Shown: piece after piece, positions 8,016-16,423 of the stretch
Position numbering within the stretch: position 1 is the first letter of the stretch
Layout: every line of letters begins with the position of its first letter
Source: Paludibacteraceae bacterium
GTDB taxonomy: Bacteria; Bacteroidota; Bacteroidia; Bacteroidales; Paludibacteraceae
DNA length: 63,222 bases
Assembly: GCA_024399575.1 (NCBI GenBank)
Contig: JAKSNT010000002.1
Span: 1-63,222, forward strand
Direction of reading: 5' to 3'
Notes under the pieces: model-generated
What the model was told of the DNA's origin: nothing
What the model saw: the letters and a program-made list of their open reading frames with translations, nothing else
The model's database searches: none
Program-made: the position numbers and the translations under genes

Positions 8016-8048
8016 TTTGTTCTGTATGAAAAAAATGTTGTACCTTTG
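8016..8048 (+). promoter_or_regulatory. Promoter of the Cys/His-rich lipoprotein gene
   Basis: TTTG (8016-8019), a 21-base spacer with an A-tract, and TACCTTTG (8041-8048), followed by a 39-base leader to the ATG at 8088. Confidence 0.65.
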
Positions 8049-8087
8049 CAGCCGTTAAAAATAGACATTAATTAAATTAAAAGGACA

Positions 8088-8711
8088 ATGAAAAAGTCAT
8101 TTTTTGGTGTAATGGCATTGGCTGTTGCATTCGTTTTCGGCACAATGATGTCGTGTGACAAACAGGAGGAAGTAGTTCCTATGCAGGTAGCAGAGGTTAA
8201 CGCTCAGTTGGATTCTCTTGTAGGCGATACTATCCTCATTGAGGGTACTGTAGAACACATCTGCCAGCACAGCGGAATGAAAATGGTTCTCGAAGGAGCT
8301 GAGTTCCACTGCGTATCTGAGACAGTTTTCGCTGATTCGCTTATGGGTCAGAAAGTTCGCGTAAACGGTGTGGTTTGCGAGCAGAGAATGACAGCTGAGG
8401 ATATTGCTCAGATGGAAGAGATGCTCAGACTGAAACACGAGCAGGATTCAATCAACGCTGCTAACCCAGAGGCTGCTGCTTGCCCAGATAAGAAAGAGTG
8501 CTGCGAGCATAACGACTCTACTAAGGTAGAAGAAGGTGAACACCAGTGCTGTGGCGAACACCACGATGGTGAGGAGTGCCCTTGCAAGAAACTTGCCGGT
8601 TACAAGGAACAGCTTGCCAAGAACATGGAAGAGGGTAAGGACTACATCGTAGTTGGCTACTATGTTCAGGTTATCAGTGTTGAGACAGTGGCTGAGGAGG
8701 TTGCTGAATAA
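8088..8711 (+). CDS. Cys/His-rich lipoprotein with OB-like domain
   Basis: A 207-residue predicted lipoprotein (signal peptide ending in MMSC; lipidated Cys23). Residues 40-100 read like a small OB-type beta domain (DTILIEGTVEHICQHSGMK), with a Cys/His pair at 59-61. An insertion at 132-166 holds a dense cluster: Cys132, Cys138, Cys139, His141, His152, Cys154, Cys155, His158, His159, Cys164, Cys166. A last strand (YIVVGYYVQVISVE) follows at 187-200. The cluster suggests metal binding or redox chemistry in the periplasm, but I know no named family for it. It is monocistronic with a strong promoter and terminator. Lipoprotein prediction is solid; function is unknown. Confidence 0.75.
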   Translation: MKKSFFGVMALAVAFVFGTMMSCDKQEEVVPMQVAEVNAQLDSLVGDTILIEGTVEHICQHSGMKMVLEGAEFHCVSETVFADSLMGQKVRVNGVVCEQRMTAEDIAQMEEMLRLKHEQDSINAANPEAAACPDKKECCEHNDSTKVEEGEHQCCGEHHDGEECPCKKLAGYKEQLAKNMEEGKDYIVVGYYVQVISVETVAEEVAE

Positions 8712-8737
8712 TCAAAACTTTTGTAACACTGACTGAA

Positions 8738-8777
8738 AATAAAACAGGCTGTCCTCAATTGGACAGCCTGTTTTATT
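8738..8777. terminator. Bidirectional terminator between the lipoprotein gene and tdh
   Basis: A perfect 17-bp stem (8738-8754 with 8761-8777) around a six-base loop, with A-rich and T-rich flanks, so it works for both converging genes. Confidence 0.85.
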
Positions 8778-8796
8778 ATATATTATGTGTCAATGT

Positions 8797-9747
8797 TTAT
8801 TTAGCAAAACGTTTTTTGAGAATGGTGAGCATGTCAACAGTCATCGATGCAAGGTCGAATTCTGGCTTGAATCCCCATTCCTTGCGTGCACATGAATCGT
8901 CCATCCAGTTAGGCCATGAGTCAGCGATTGACTGCTTGATAGGGTCAACCTTGTACTCCATGACGAAATCTGGGCAATGCTTCTTGATTTCAGCATAGAT
9001 TTCTTTTGGAGTGAAGTGCATAGCCGTAACGTTGAACGAATTGCGGTGAACAAGTTTCTTAGGGTCAGCCTCCATCAGGTTTACGATTGCGTTCAGTGCG
9101 TCAGGCATGTACATCATGTCGAGCTGTGTGTTCTCGTTCAGAGGACAGATGAATTTCTCGCCTTTTGCAGCAGCATAGTAAATCTCAACTGCATAGTCGG
9201 TAGTACCACCGCCAGGGAGAGTGACATTTGAAATCAAGCCTGGGAAACGTACCGAGCGTGCGTCAACACCGAAACGCTTGAAATAGTAGTCAGAGAGGAG
9301 CTCGCCAGTCACTTTGGTAACGCCATAGATTGTGCCTGGACGCTGGATTGTGTCTTGAGGAGTGCCGTCAAGCGGTGTCGAAGGACCGAATGCACCAATC
9401 GATGATGGCGTGAACACTGCGCAATTGAACAGACGTGCTGTTTCGAGGCAGTTCACCAGCGAACCTATGCCCACGTTCCAGCCGAGCATAGGGTTGAGCT
9501 CTGCGGTAGCTGAAAGGATGGCTGCAAGGTTGAAGATTGCGTCAATGTCGTATTTCTTGACTGCTTCGATAATCTGAGTAATCTGTGTTGAGTCAATACG
9601 CTCGATAGGACCTGATTCGTAGATTTCGCCTTTCAGTGGGCGGAGGTCAGAGCAGACAACGTTCTCATTGCCATATTTCTGGCGGAGAAGTTTTGTTAGT
9701 TCAGAACCGATCTGTCCGCCAGCACCAACTATAAGTAATCTTTTCAT
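8797..9747 (-). CDS. tdh: NAD-dependent L-threonine 3-dehydrogenase (SDR/epimerase type)
   Basis: A 316-residue extended short-chain dehydrogenase. The Rossmann motif GAGGQIG is at 8-14, and the catalytic Tyr141-x-x-x-Lys145 lies in YGVTK. Sequence alone would give only NAD-dependent epimerase/dehydratase, but it directly follows kbl with a TAATG overlap. That pairing identifies the SDR-type threonine dehydrogenase of Bacteroidota, which oxidises L-threonine to 2-amino-3-oxobutyrate for the next enzyme. The protein is full length with no signal peptide, and so is cytoplasmic. Confidence 0.88.
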   Translation of the reverse strand: MKRLLIVGAGGQIGSELTKLLRQKYGNENVVCSDLRPLKGEIYESGPIERIDSTQITQIIEAVKKYDIDAIFNLAAILSATAELNPMLGWNVGIGSLVNCLETARLFNCAVFTPSSIGAFGPSTPLDGTPQDTIQRPGTIYGVTKVTGELLSDYYFKRFGVDARSVRFPGLISNVTLPGGGTTDYAVEIYYAAAKGEKFICPLNENTQLDMMYMPDALNAIVNLMEADPKKLVHRNSFNVTAMHFTPKEIYAEIKKHCPDFVMEYKVDPIKQSIADSWPNWMDDSCARKEWGFKPEFDLASMTVDMLTILKKRFAK

Positions 9748-10934
9748 TATTTCAGTATGTTAAGTTCTTTACCAATCTTGATGAATGCTGCTATGGCAGT
9801 GTCGAGGTGTTCACGAGTGTGGGCAGCCGAGAGCTGAACGCGGATGCGTGCCTCGCCTTTTGGTACTACTGGGTAGAAGAAACCGGTTACATAGATACCT
9901 TCGTCCTGCAGACGGGCAGCGAACTGCTGTGATAATTTAGCATCGTAGAGCATTACCGCACAGATAGCCGATTGTGTTGGTTTGATGTCGAAACCAGCAG
10001 CCATCATCTTGTCGCGGAAATAGTCAGTATTCTCGTGCAGACGATCCTGCAACTCGTTTGTCTCTTCCATCATCTGGAACATCTTGGTTGCAGCACCTAC
10101 TACCATTGGAGGAATTGAATTCGAGAAGAGGTAAGGACGTGAACGCTGACGCAACATGTCGATAATCTCTTTCTTACCTGTAGTGAAACCGCCTACTGCG
10201 CCACCGAATGCCTTGCCGAGAGTACCAGTGAGGATTTCAATCTTTCCGCGGAGGTTGTGGAGCTCAGTTACGCCACGACCTGTCTTGCCTACGACACCAG
10301 CCGAGTGACTTTCGTCAACCATGACCATTGCGTTGTATTTGTTGGCGAGTTCATAAATCTTGTCAAGAGGGCAGACATTGCCGTCCATCGAGAATACACC
10401 GTCAGTTACGATGAGACGGAAGCGGCATTTCTGTGCAGCCTTGAGTTGCTCTTCGAGGTCAGCCATGTCTGCATTTGCATAGCGGAAACGCTGAGCTTTG
10501 CAGAGACGTACACCATCGATGATAGATGCATGGTTCAGAGCGTCCGAGATGATTGCATCATCGGCTGTCAGCAGAGGTTCGAAAACACCACCGTTAGCGT
10601 CGAAACAGGCAGCGTAAAGGATAGTGTCCTCAGTGCCGAAGAAGTTTGCGATTGCGCGCTCCAGCTCTTTGTGGCGGTCCTGGCAACCACAGATGAAACG
10701 TACTGACGACATGCCGTAACCGCGCTCGTCCATTGCTTTCTTGGCAGCCTCGATGAGCTTAGGGTTGTTTGCAAGTCCGAGATAGTTGTTGGCACAGAAG
10801 TTGAGAACTTTCTTGCCTGCTACCGTAATTTCAGCACCTTGTGCCGAGCAAATCTCGCGTTCGTTCTTATAGAGACCTTGCTCCTTGATTGAAGCGAGTT
10901 CTCCTGCGAGATATTTCTGAAAATCGTTATACAT
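9747..10934 (-). CDS. kbl: Glycine C-acetyltransferase (2-amino-3-ketobutyrate CoA ligase)
   Basis: A 395-residue PLP enzyme of the alpha-oxoamine synthase family. It cleaves 2-amino-3-oxobutyrate with CoA to glycine and acetyl-CoA, completing threonine breakdown with tdh, whose start overlaps its stop by one base. The PLP lysine is Lys241 in TGTLGKAFGG, and the cofactor aspartate is in VMVDESHSAG (Asp207). The paralogue at 19860 is closer to serine palmitoyltransferase; this one is assigned as Kbl by its tdh neighbour and by the CANNYLGL and RFICG motifs. I see no clear promoter just upstream, so it may be read from the PUR gene. Confidence 0.93.
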   Translation of the reverse strand: MYNDFQKYLAGELASIKEQGLYKNEREICSAQGAEITVAGKKVLNFCANNYLGLANNPKLIEAAKKAMDERGYGMSSVRFICGCQDRHKELERAIANFFGTEDTILYAACFDANGGVFEPLLTADDAIISDALNHASIIDGVRLCKAQRFRYANADMADLEEQLKAAQKCRFRLIVTDGVFSMDGNVCPLDKIYELANKYNAMVMVDESHSAGVVGKTGRGVTELHNLRGKIEILTGTLGKAFGGAVGGFTTGKKEIIDMLRQRSRPYLFSNSIPPMVVGAATKMFQMMEETNELQDRLHENTDYFRDKMMAAGFDIKPTQSAICAVMLYDAKLSQQFAARLQDEGIYVTGFFYPVVPKGEARIRVQLSAAHTREHLDTAIAAFIKIGKELNILK

Positions 10935-10968
10935 AATAGAAAAGTTTATTATATTTGGTCATAACTAA

Positions 10969-10992
10969 AGAGACGCAAGGGTTTGCGTCTCT
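10969..10992. repeat. Hairpin of the AGAGACGC family between PUR gene and kbl
   Basis: AGAGACGCAA (10969-10978) pairs with TTGCGTCTCT (10983-10992). Similar AGAGAYGC-type hairpins occur at 17120-17145 and 36416-36437. It may act as a weak terminator or RNA-processing site after the PUR gene; the T-run is poor. Confidence 0.55.
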
Positions 10993-11015
10993 AAGTGATT
11001 GAAAATCAAAGTAGA

Positions 11016-11387
11016 TTAGATTTCGAAATTCATTTTGTAAGATTCGTCATTCCCCTCCTTTTCTCCTTCATTCTGCTCGTAGCGGCGGAATCTTATATCC
11101 TGGACGCCATTTGCTGCGTTGTTACGGTTGATGAAGTCGAGGATTTCAGTAAGAGCCTCCTGGAACTTGTCGAAATCCTCTTTGTAGAGGAAGATTTTGT
11201 GCTTCTCGATAGAGAAAGGAGCGTTTTCCTCTTCACTTAAGAATTTCTTTTTGCTTTCGGTGATTGACAGGAAGAGGTCGTTGTTTCGACTCTTCTTGAC
11301 GTCAAGGTAATAGATGCGTTTACCTGCCTTCACCGCCTTTGAAAAGATAATGTCTTGTTCTTTCTTTTCGTTTCTGAAATCTTCCAT
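11016..11387 (-). CDS. PUR-domain nucleic-acid-binding protein (DUF3276)
   Basis: About 123 residues matching the Bacteroidota PUR/DUF3276 family, which folds like one Pur-alpha repeat and binds RNA or single-stranded DNA. Visible core: AVKAGKRIYYLDVKKSRNND and LFLSITESKK, then a helix and an acidic tail. I choose the ATG at 11387 (MEDFRNEKKEQDI), which fits known members. The longer frame from 11447 would translate through an inverted repeat (11407-11429). That hairpin probably lies in the leader and may affect expression. The gene lies upstream of kbl-tdh on the same strand. Confidence 0.82.
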   Translation of the reverse strand: MEDFRNEKKEQDIIFSKAVKAGKRIYYLDVKKSRNNDLFLSITESKKKFLSEEENAPFSIEKHKIFLYKEDFDKFQEALTEILDFINRNNAANGVQDIRFRRYEQNEGEKEGNDESYKMNFEI

Positions 11388-11406
11388 AAACTTTAAGATT
11401 GTTTGC

Positions 11407-11429
11407 AAAACCTTATAACATAAGGTTTT
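11407..11429 (-). promoter_or_regulatory. Hairpin in the PUR gene leader
   Basis: AAAACCTTA (11407-11415) and TAAGGTTTT (11421-11429) form a nine-pair stem 20 bases before the start codon. It may be a translational control element or an operator; nothing in the sequence decides between them. Confidence 0.4.
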
Positions 11430-11573
11430 AGATAAATAATAAATCAACTATGCCGCGCTGTGGGGTGGCCCCAAAAATTCGGTTGTAAAGTTGGGGATAA
11501 TTTTTGAAACTGCCAAAAAAATAGAGGTTTTTTTTTGAAAAAGATTTTTAGTGTAAAATATTGCTCGAAAAAT

Positions 11574-11604
11574 GTTGTGTATAGAGAAAAAAGAGGTAAC
11601 TTTG
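11574..11604 (+). promoter_or_regulatory. Promoter of the nusB-to-pssA operon
   Basis: GTTG (11574-11577), a 19-base A-rich spacer, then TAACTTTG (11597-11604). The nusB ATG is 29 bases downstream of the -7 box. Confidence 0.65.
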
Positions 11605-11632
11605 CACTCGTGAAAATTTGTTTTGACGTTAT

Positions 11633-12571
11633 ATGATAAACAGGTCGTTATTACGTATTAAGTCGGTCCAGATTCTCTATTCATACTTCGTTTCTGACTG
11701 TGGAGATGCCGAAAGGACTGACGAGGAACTGGGGGAAAGCATTTCGAGGGCTTCTGATTTGTACTACTGTGTGTTGCAATTTCTGGTTGAGGCGCGAAGA
11801 TATGCGGAACGTGCTGCTGAGCACATCAAGTGTCTGGAGGAGCCTGAAAATGATCCTTTGTACGGACTTTTGCAGTCTAACAGAATATCCAATAACAGAG
11901 TGGCGAGAATGCTTGAGGAGAATGCCGAGTTGCGTGAGTATCTCGAAAACAGGGATCTCAGTTGGGTATGGGAAATCCACCGTAATGCTGTCCGTGATGT
12001 CCTCATGAATGTCCAGAATGAGGAGTATTTCAAGAGATATGTCGATGGGGAGGATTCGTTCGAGAGTGACATAGTCTTCTGCCGCCACTTGCTGCAGAAG
12101 TCGCTGATAGGCAATGAGGAATTCGAGCAGGCTATAGAGGAGGTGAATATCTACTGGAACGATGACTTGTTCAATGCAGTGGCATTTGCTGTCAAGACCT
12201 TGAAACATTTCAACGGACAAGATGGCGAAAACAATAAACTGATGCCTGTGATGAAAGGTATAGACGAGATTGAATATGCACGTCGTCTGGTTCGTTACAC
12301 TATAGCGAATAACAAGAAGATAGATGAGAAGATAGAACCTTTGCTGAAGGGTTGGAACATTGAACGACTTTCGGTTATGGATCTTACCGTGGTACGTGCT
12401 GCCGTGGCTGAAATGTTGGTTTTTGATGATATTCACGTGGCAGTCACCATGAACGAGTATATCGAGATTGCCAAGGCGTATTGTGGCGGTAACAGCGTAC
12501 AGTTTGTCAGCGGCCTTCTCTATTCTATTGGCAAGGAACTTGCTCCACTGGAGATGAAATCAAGAAAATAA
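11633..12571 (+). CDS. nusB: Transcription antitermination factor NusB
   Basis: A 312-residue NusB, about twice the length of the E. coli protein (139), as in other Bacteroidota, because a helical region precedes the core. The start (MINRSLLRIKSVQILYSYF) is the NusB RNA-binding helix. The C-terminal core is recognisable in the SVMDLTVVRAAVAEML and VAVTMNEYIEIAKAY segments. NusB with S10 binds boxA RNA to keep RNA polymerase processive on rRNA operons. First gene of a long operon followed by yajC. Confidence 0.9.
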   Translation: MINRSLLRIKSVQILYSYFVSDCGDAERTDEELGESISRASDLYYCVLQFLVEARRYAERAAEHIKCLEEPENDPLYGLLQSNRISNNRVARMLEENAELREYLENRDLSWVWEIHRNAVRDVLMNVQNEEYFKRYVDGEDSFESDIVFCRHLLQKSLIGNEEFEQAIEEVNIYWNDDLFNAVAFAVKTLKHFNGQDGENNKLMPVMKGIDEIEYARRLVRYTIANNKKIDEKIEPLLKGWNIERLSVMDLTVVRAAVAEMLVFDDIHVAVTMNEYIEIAKAYCGGNSVQFVSGLLYSIGKELAPLEMKSRK

Positions 12572-12592
12572 CTATAACAAACAATAAAAAAT

Positions 12593-12901
12593 ATGACAAG
12601 TTTAGTGTTATTGGCAGCACAAGGCGGAGCTGCAAGTTCGTGGATGAATATCGGAATGATAGTGCTGATTTTCGTGATATTCTACTTCTTCATGATTCGT
12701 CCACAGCAGAAGAAACAGAAGGAAATCAAGTCGTTCCAGGACAGTCTGGAGAACGGCAAGAAAATCATTACTCAGGGTGGTATCTACGGAACTATCCGTG
12801 ATGTGAAAGAGAATTATGTCGTTGTCGAAATTTCGGACGGTGTGAAAATAAGGGTGAATAAGAACATGGTGTTCGATTCGCCTGAGGATGCAAGCAAATA
12901 A
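12593..12901 (+). CDS. yajC: Preprotein translocase subunit YajC
   Basis: A 102-residue protein with one N-terminal membrane segment (about 18-36), the YFFMIRPQQKKQKE signature right after it and a small cytoplasmic domain (GGIYGTIRDV...). YajC associates with SecDF and the SecYEG translocon. The protein is complete and the nusB-yajC order is typical of the phylum. Confidence 0.95.
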   Translation: MTSLVLLAAQGGAASSWMNIGMIVLIFVIFYFFMIRPQQKKQKEIKSFQDSLENGKKIITQGGIYGTIRDVKENYVVVEISDGVKIRVNKNMVFDSPEDASK

Positions 12902-12910
12902 AGTCAGGGA

Positions 12911-13879
12911 TTGGAACGTAGTTTCTGGAGTTGGGTGAGACGACGGCTGTTCTCGAAAGAGACTGCAACGTATTGCGTGTTCTTGTTGATTGCCGCTGTG
13001 CTATGGCTTATGTACACCATAGGCTCACAGCGTGAAATCGAAAGGACGGTGGCTGTCACGTACTGGGGAATACCAGATGATGTCTATCTGAACGGAAAGT
13101 TGCCAGATCAGATAACCTTCACCGTGAGGGATGAAGGCAATGAGCTGTCGAGTTTCCTTTTTGCTGAGTTTGATACCATCGAAATAGACCTCTCTGCCCA
13201 GTTCAGACATAAGAATAGCCGCAAGAAGGAAATAAGAATCGACTATAAACCGTATGTCGAGGAGTTGGTTATTCCGATATCATCAACATCAACAGTCACG
13301 AATGTTAACCCTTCTACAATAACCTACACCTATGGGCATGTCTATACGCGTCGTGTGCCAGTGCGGTTCAGCGTTGAACCTGTGGTTGACCCTCAATATG
13401 CATTACTGCGTGAAATCAGGATTACTCCCAACGAGGTGTTGATCCGTGGCGAGAGAAAAGCCATTGACTCGGTGAAGTGTATATATGTTGACAGCCTCCC
13501 AGGGATGCTTTGCAGAAACGAGGTTATCGAGTGCGCTCTGCTAAAACCGAATAGTGCTGTCGAGTTATTGACGAAGAGAGTCAGCATTGATGTCGCTGTC
13601 GAGAGAGTCACTGAAAAGAATTTCAGGTTGCCAATAGAGGTGGTTGGTGTAGATGGCATAAGAGTGAAACTTTTTCCAGAGACGGCAAATGTCATCTTCG
13701 CTGTCGGGTTGAGCAGGTATTATGATGTCGATGCAAAAGATTTCAGAGTGGTGTTCGATTATTCGACGCGCGACGAAGAGCGGAAGACTGTAAGGTTGAA
13801 CTTGCAGACAAACAGCGATTTGGATGGAATAAGATATAAGATAGAACCTGAAGAGGTTGAATATATTACGGAGCAATGA
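12911..13879 (+). CDS. YbbR-domain (CdaR-like) membrane protein
   Basis: A 322-residue protein with one N-terminal membrane segment (about 19-37), then three YbbR-like beta repeats (for example SVEPVVDPQYALLREIRITPNEVLIRGERKAI split by strands). In Firmicutes the YbbR protein CdaR regulates the c-di-AMP cyclase CdaA; in Bacteroidota the role is less clear. The only start before the membrane segment is TTG 12911, which lies 9 bases past the yajC stop, in the same frame, with AGGGA just before it. The ybbR-coaE order is common in the phylum. Confidence 0.8.
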   Translation: MERSFWSWVRRRLFSKETATYCVFLLIAAVLWLMYTIGSQREIERTVAVTYWGIPDDVYLNGKLPDQITFTVRDEGNELSSFLFAEFDTIEIDLSAQFRHKNSRKKEIRIDYKPYVEELVIPISSTSTVTNVNPSTITYTYGHVYTRRVPVRFSVEPVVDPQYALLREIRITPNEVLIRGERKAIDSVKCIYVDSLPGMLCRNEVIECALLKPNSAVELLTKRVSIDVAVERVTEKNFRLPIEVVGVDGIRVKLFPETANVIFAVGLSRYYDVDAKDFRVVFDYSTRDEERKTVRLNLQTNSDLDGIRYKIEPEEVEYITEQ

Positions 13880-15186
13880 AACGAATTGGAATAACCGGAG
13901 GCATAGGTGCTGGCAAGAGCGCTGCTTCAGAATGGTTGAGGGAACAAGGTTTTGCGGTCTATGATACCGACCGTGAGGCTAAACGGCTGATGCAGGAATC
14001 GGGCGAGATAAGAAATGCTCTCGTAGATCGTTTCGGCGAACTTGTATATAAAGACGGAAAACTCAACAGGGGGTATCTGGCAGGATTTGTGTTCGTAGAT
14101 GAGGCTTCACGCAGGTTTGTCAATGGAGTAGTACATCCTGTGGTGATTGCTGATTTCATGAGTTGGAGTTATGCTACAGGCGCAGATGTCGTGTTCGTCG
14201 AGAGCGCAATTCTGAACGAATGTAACCTTCGGGACATAGTTGACGGAGTGATTTATGTCGATGCTCCGGAGGAGATCAGGATAGCCCGTACAATGCAACG
14301 CGACAATGCGACGCGTGAGGATGTGGTGAAACGTATCCAATCACAAACGGATGCGAAGGGCAATGTCACTTTCACTGTTGATAACAGTGGGACATTTGAC
14401 GACCTCGCACGACAGATGGAGCATCTTGCTGCATCTGAAGGCTGGAAACCTGAAGACAAGGTTAAGGGAACGGTCAAGACAGCCAGCAATACCGAGAAAA
14501 AGAGTGGCACGTTTTGGAAAAAATTCTGGGCTGCAGTCGGAATCTTGTTTGCACTGTCGGTAGTCTGGGTCGTGATACTGAAATGGTTGCCTATATGGTT
14601 TACGCCACTCATGCTGCGCCGTGCCATAGAGGCTCCGCTGGAGGGACGAGATGTGCATTTCGAACGCAAATGGGTATCGCTTGACGAAATCTCGTCAAAA
14701 TATATTTCTGCTTGCATCGCGAGCGAGGATAACCTGTTCGCAACTCATTACGGGTTTTCTGAGAAGGGAATCAAACAGGCATGGGAGAGTAACAAGAAAG
14801 GAGGAAAGTTGCGTGGTGGCAGCACCATCTCGCAACAGACGGCTAAGAACGTTTTCACTTTCGGGACCCGCACATGGTTCAGAAAGGGAGTGGAGACATA
14901 TTTCACTGTACTGATAGAACTCATCTGGGGCAAGGAGCGTATAATGGAGGTCTATTGCAACATTGCCGAACTGGGCGACGGCGTATATGGAGTGGAGGCT
15001 GCATCACGGAAATATTTTCACAAGAGTGCAAAGAAACTGAACGTCGAGCAGGCTGCACTCATGGCGGCTGCATTGCCAAGCCCGAGACGTTACAGCATAT
15101 CAAACCCTGGTCCGTACATGCGTAAACGCAGGGGACAGATAGCACGACTGATACCGAAGATGCGTAAGTTTCCGCCTCAGGAATGA
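13876..15186 (+). CDS. coaE: Fusion of dephospho-CoA kinase (CoaE) and peptidoglycan glycosyltransferase (MtgA)
   Basis: One uninterrupted 436-codon frame encodes two enzymes. Residues 1-190 are a complete CoaE, the last step of CoA synthesis: P-loop GGIGAGKS at 8-15, DTDREAK at 30-36 and ESAILNE at 109-115. After a charged linker (about 188-212) comes a membrane segment (214-235) and then a complete GT51 domain: IASEDNLFATHYG with catalytic Glu274, GGSTISQQTAKN at 304-315 and a normal C-terminal end. MtgA polymerises glycan strands from lipid II outside the inner membrane. The predicted topology is a cytoplasmic kinase tethered to a periplasmic transferase. Methionine 181 could be an internal start yielding MtgA alone. 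It overlaps both neighbours by four bases. Confidence 0.88.
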   Translation: MKRIGITGGIGAGKSAASEWLREQGFAVYDTDREAKRLMQESGEIRNALVDRFGELVYKDGKLNRGYLAGFVFVDEASRRFVNGVVHPVVIADFMSWSYATGADVVFVESAILNECNLRDIVDGVIYVDAPEEIRIARTMQRDNATREDVVKRIQSQTDAKGNVTFTVDNSGTFDDLARQMEHLAASEGWKPEDKVKGTVKTASNTEKKSGTFWKKFWAAVGILFALSVVWVVILKWLPIWFTPLMLRRAIEAPLEGRDVHFERKWVSLDEISSKYISACIASEDNLFATHYGFSEKGIKQAWESNKKGGKLRGGSTISQQTAKNVFTFGTRTWFRKGVETYFTVLIELIWGKERIMEVYCNIAELGDGVYGVEAASRKYFHKSAKKLNVEQAALMAAALPSPRRYSISNPGPYMRKRRGQIARLIPKMRKFPPQE

Positions 15187-15707
15187 TTATGATTGATGAG
15201 ATAAAGAAAGAGATAGCGAGGTCGATGAACGGCGTATGTGCTGCCAGAATCCGCGAATCGGGTCTTGGCTATAAAGTGACTTTCGGAGTTGACTGGGTAA
15301 GGTTGCGTGAGATTGCCGCAGGTTATGCGAAGAATTATGAGACGGCGTGGAGCCTTTGGCAGTCGGACGTGAGAGAACATAAACTGATTGCAACACTGCT
15401 GTGTCCGCTGGACGAGATGACACGCGAGAGACTGGGAGAGTGGATGAGAGGTGTGTTCAACAGGGAACTGGCGGAAATCCTGTCGTTTGCGTTGCTGTCA
15501 AGAAAAAAAGAACTGATACCTGACCTGATGCTCATGGCGGAATCTGACAGAGATCTGGAACGGCTGACGGCATATCTTGCCTTGGGGAGATATCGCAACT
15601 TCAGCAATGATTTGAGCGACGATGAACTTCAGCGGGTGAGAGAGAATGTGAGGATGGAGGATTGCAAAGACATACGATTTGTCCACGCAATTGAAAACTT
15701 ATTTTGA
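15183..15707 (+). CDS. DNA alkylation repair (AlkD-like) protein, short form
   Basis: A 174-residue all-helical protein. Part of it (AAGYAKNYETAWSLWQSDVREHKLIATLL) resembles the HEAT-like repeat region of AlkD DNA glycosylases, where a Trp-rich helix contacts alkylated bases. It is shorter than typical AlkD (about 230 residues), and I cannot point to every catalytic residue, so it could be a HEAT-repeat relative without glycosylase activity. It overlaps the coaE-mtgA stop by four bases, so it is translated with the operon. Confidence 0.55.
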   Translation: MIMIDEIKKEIARSMNGVCAARIRESGLGYKVTFGVDWVRLREIAAGYAKNYETAWSLWQSDVREHKLIATLLCPLDEMTRERLGEWMRGVFNRELAEILSFALLSRKKELIPDLMLMAESDRDLERLTAYLALGRYRNFSNDLSDDELQRVRENVRMEDCKDIRFVHAIENLF

Positions 15708-15709
15708 TT

Positions 15710-16423
15710 ATGGAAATGATTGATTATATAAAGAGGTGTCTGGCACGCTATGGGCGTGTGGAGATTGTGGGATTGGGAGTGCTGAAGACTGAATTTGTAC
15801 ATGCTACGGTCAAGGGTGACTATATCCTGCCACCGCGCAACATAGTGACATTTGCTGTCGGTGAGTGTCGTAGCAACGGATTCCTTGAGAGAATGTTAAT
15901 GGAGGAGCAGGGTGTAGGTTACTATGAGGCTCAGGATATCATTCGCCGTGAGACGGCAGGCATTGACCTTGTGGCGGCTATGGGCGATTGCAGGTTCCTT
16001 CCTGCAAACTATGGATTGAAGACGTTGCGCCTGCCTGAAATACAGCGTCAGCGAATAGACTTGTGGCGATATGCGGCAGCAGCGGTCGTGGCGTGCATGG
16101 TGAACCTCGCTGTGCCGTTTGGACCAAAAATTGCGACAGTCAACGAGGCTTCTTTAGGCATTGACCTTATGCGAGAGGTCGTTGTCGAGCAACCTAAGAT
16201 TGAACTCGAACCTGAGATGGTCGTTGAACGTCACTACTGCGTGATAGTAACTTCGCTTGATACCGAGGAGAAGGCAATGAACTACATAATGCAGAACGGT
16301 GGTGAATTGGTGGTTAAGGATAACCATTATCGTGTAGCACGTGAAAGATTTGCTGAATTTGCCGATGCTCAGCAGTATATCAATGAAAACGGACTTAACG
16401 CTTGGATTTATTGCGATTTATGA
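15710..16423 (+). CDS. HU-CCDC81 and SPOR domain protein
   Basis: About 237 residues. The N-terminal 85 residues match the bacterial HU-CCDC81 domains (MIDYIKRCLARYGRVEIVGLGVLK split over the first strand-helix units). A single membrane segment lies near residues 120-136, and the last 65 residues (HYCVIVTSLDTEEKAMNYI...) form a SPOR-like domain that in other proteins binds septal peptidoglycan stripped of stem peptides. ATG 15710 is used; the ATG at 15716 starts exactly at the domain and is equally plausible. A TTG six bases upstream overlaps the previous stop. Probably links cell-wall sites to a cytoplasmic partner; the partner is unknown. Confidence 0.75.
   Translation: MEMIDYIKRCLARYGRVEIVGLGVLKTEFVHATVKGDYILPPRNIVTFAVGECRSNGFLERMLMEEQGVGYYEAQDIIRRETAGIDLVAAMGDCRFLPANYGLKTLRLPEIQRQRIDLWRYAAAAVVACMVNLAVPFGPKIATVNEASLGIDLMREVVVEQPKIELEPEMVVERHYCVIVTSLDTEEKAMNYIMQNGGELVVKDNHYRVARERFAEFADAQQYINENGLNAWIYCDL

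Noticed and set aside
11681..12436. Long antisense frame (251 codons) opposite nusB
   Set aside because: nusB is a conserved gene in the other strand; the antisense frame has no promoter or family and is an effect of codon use.
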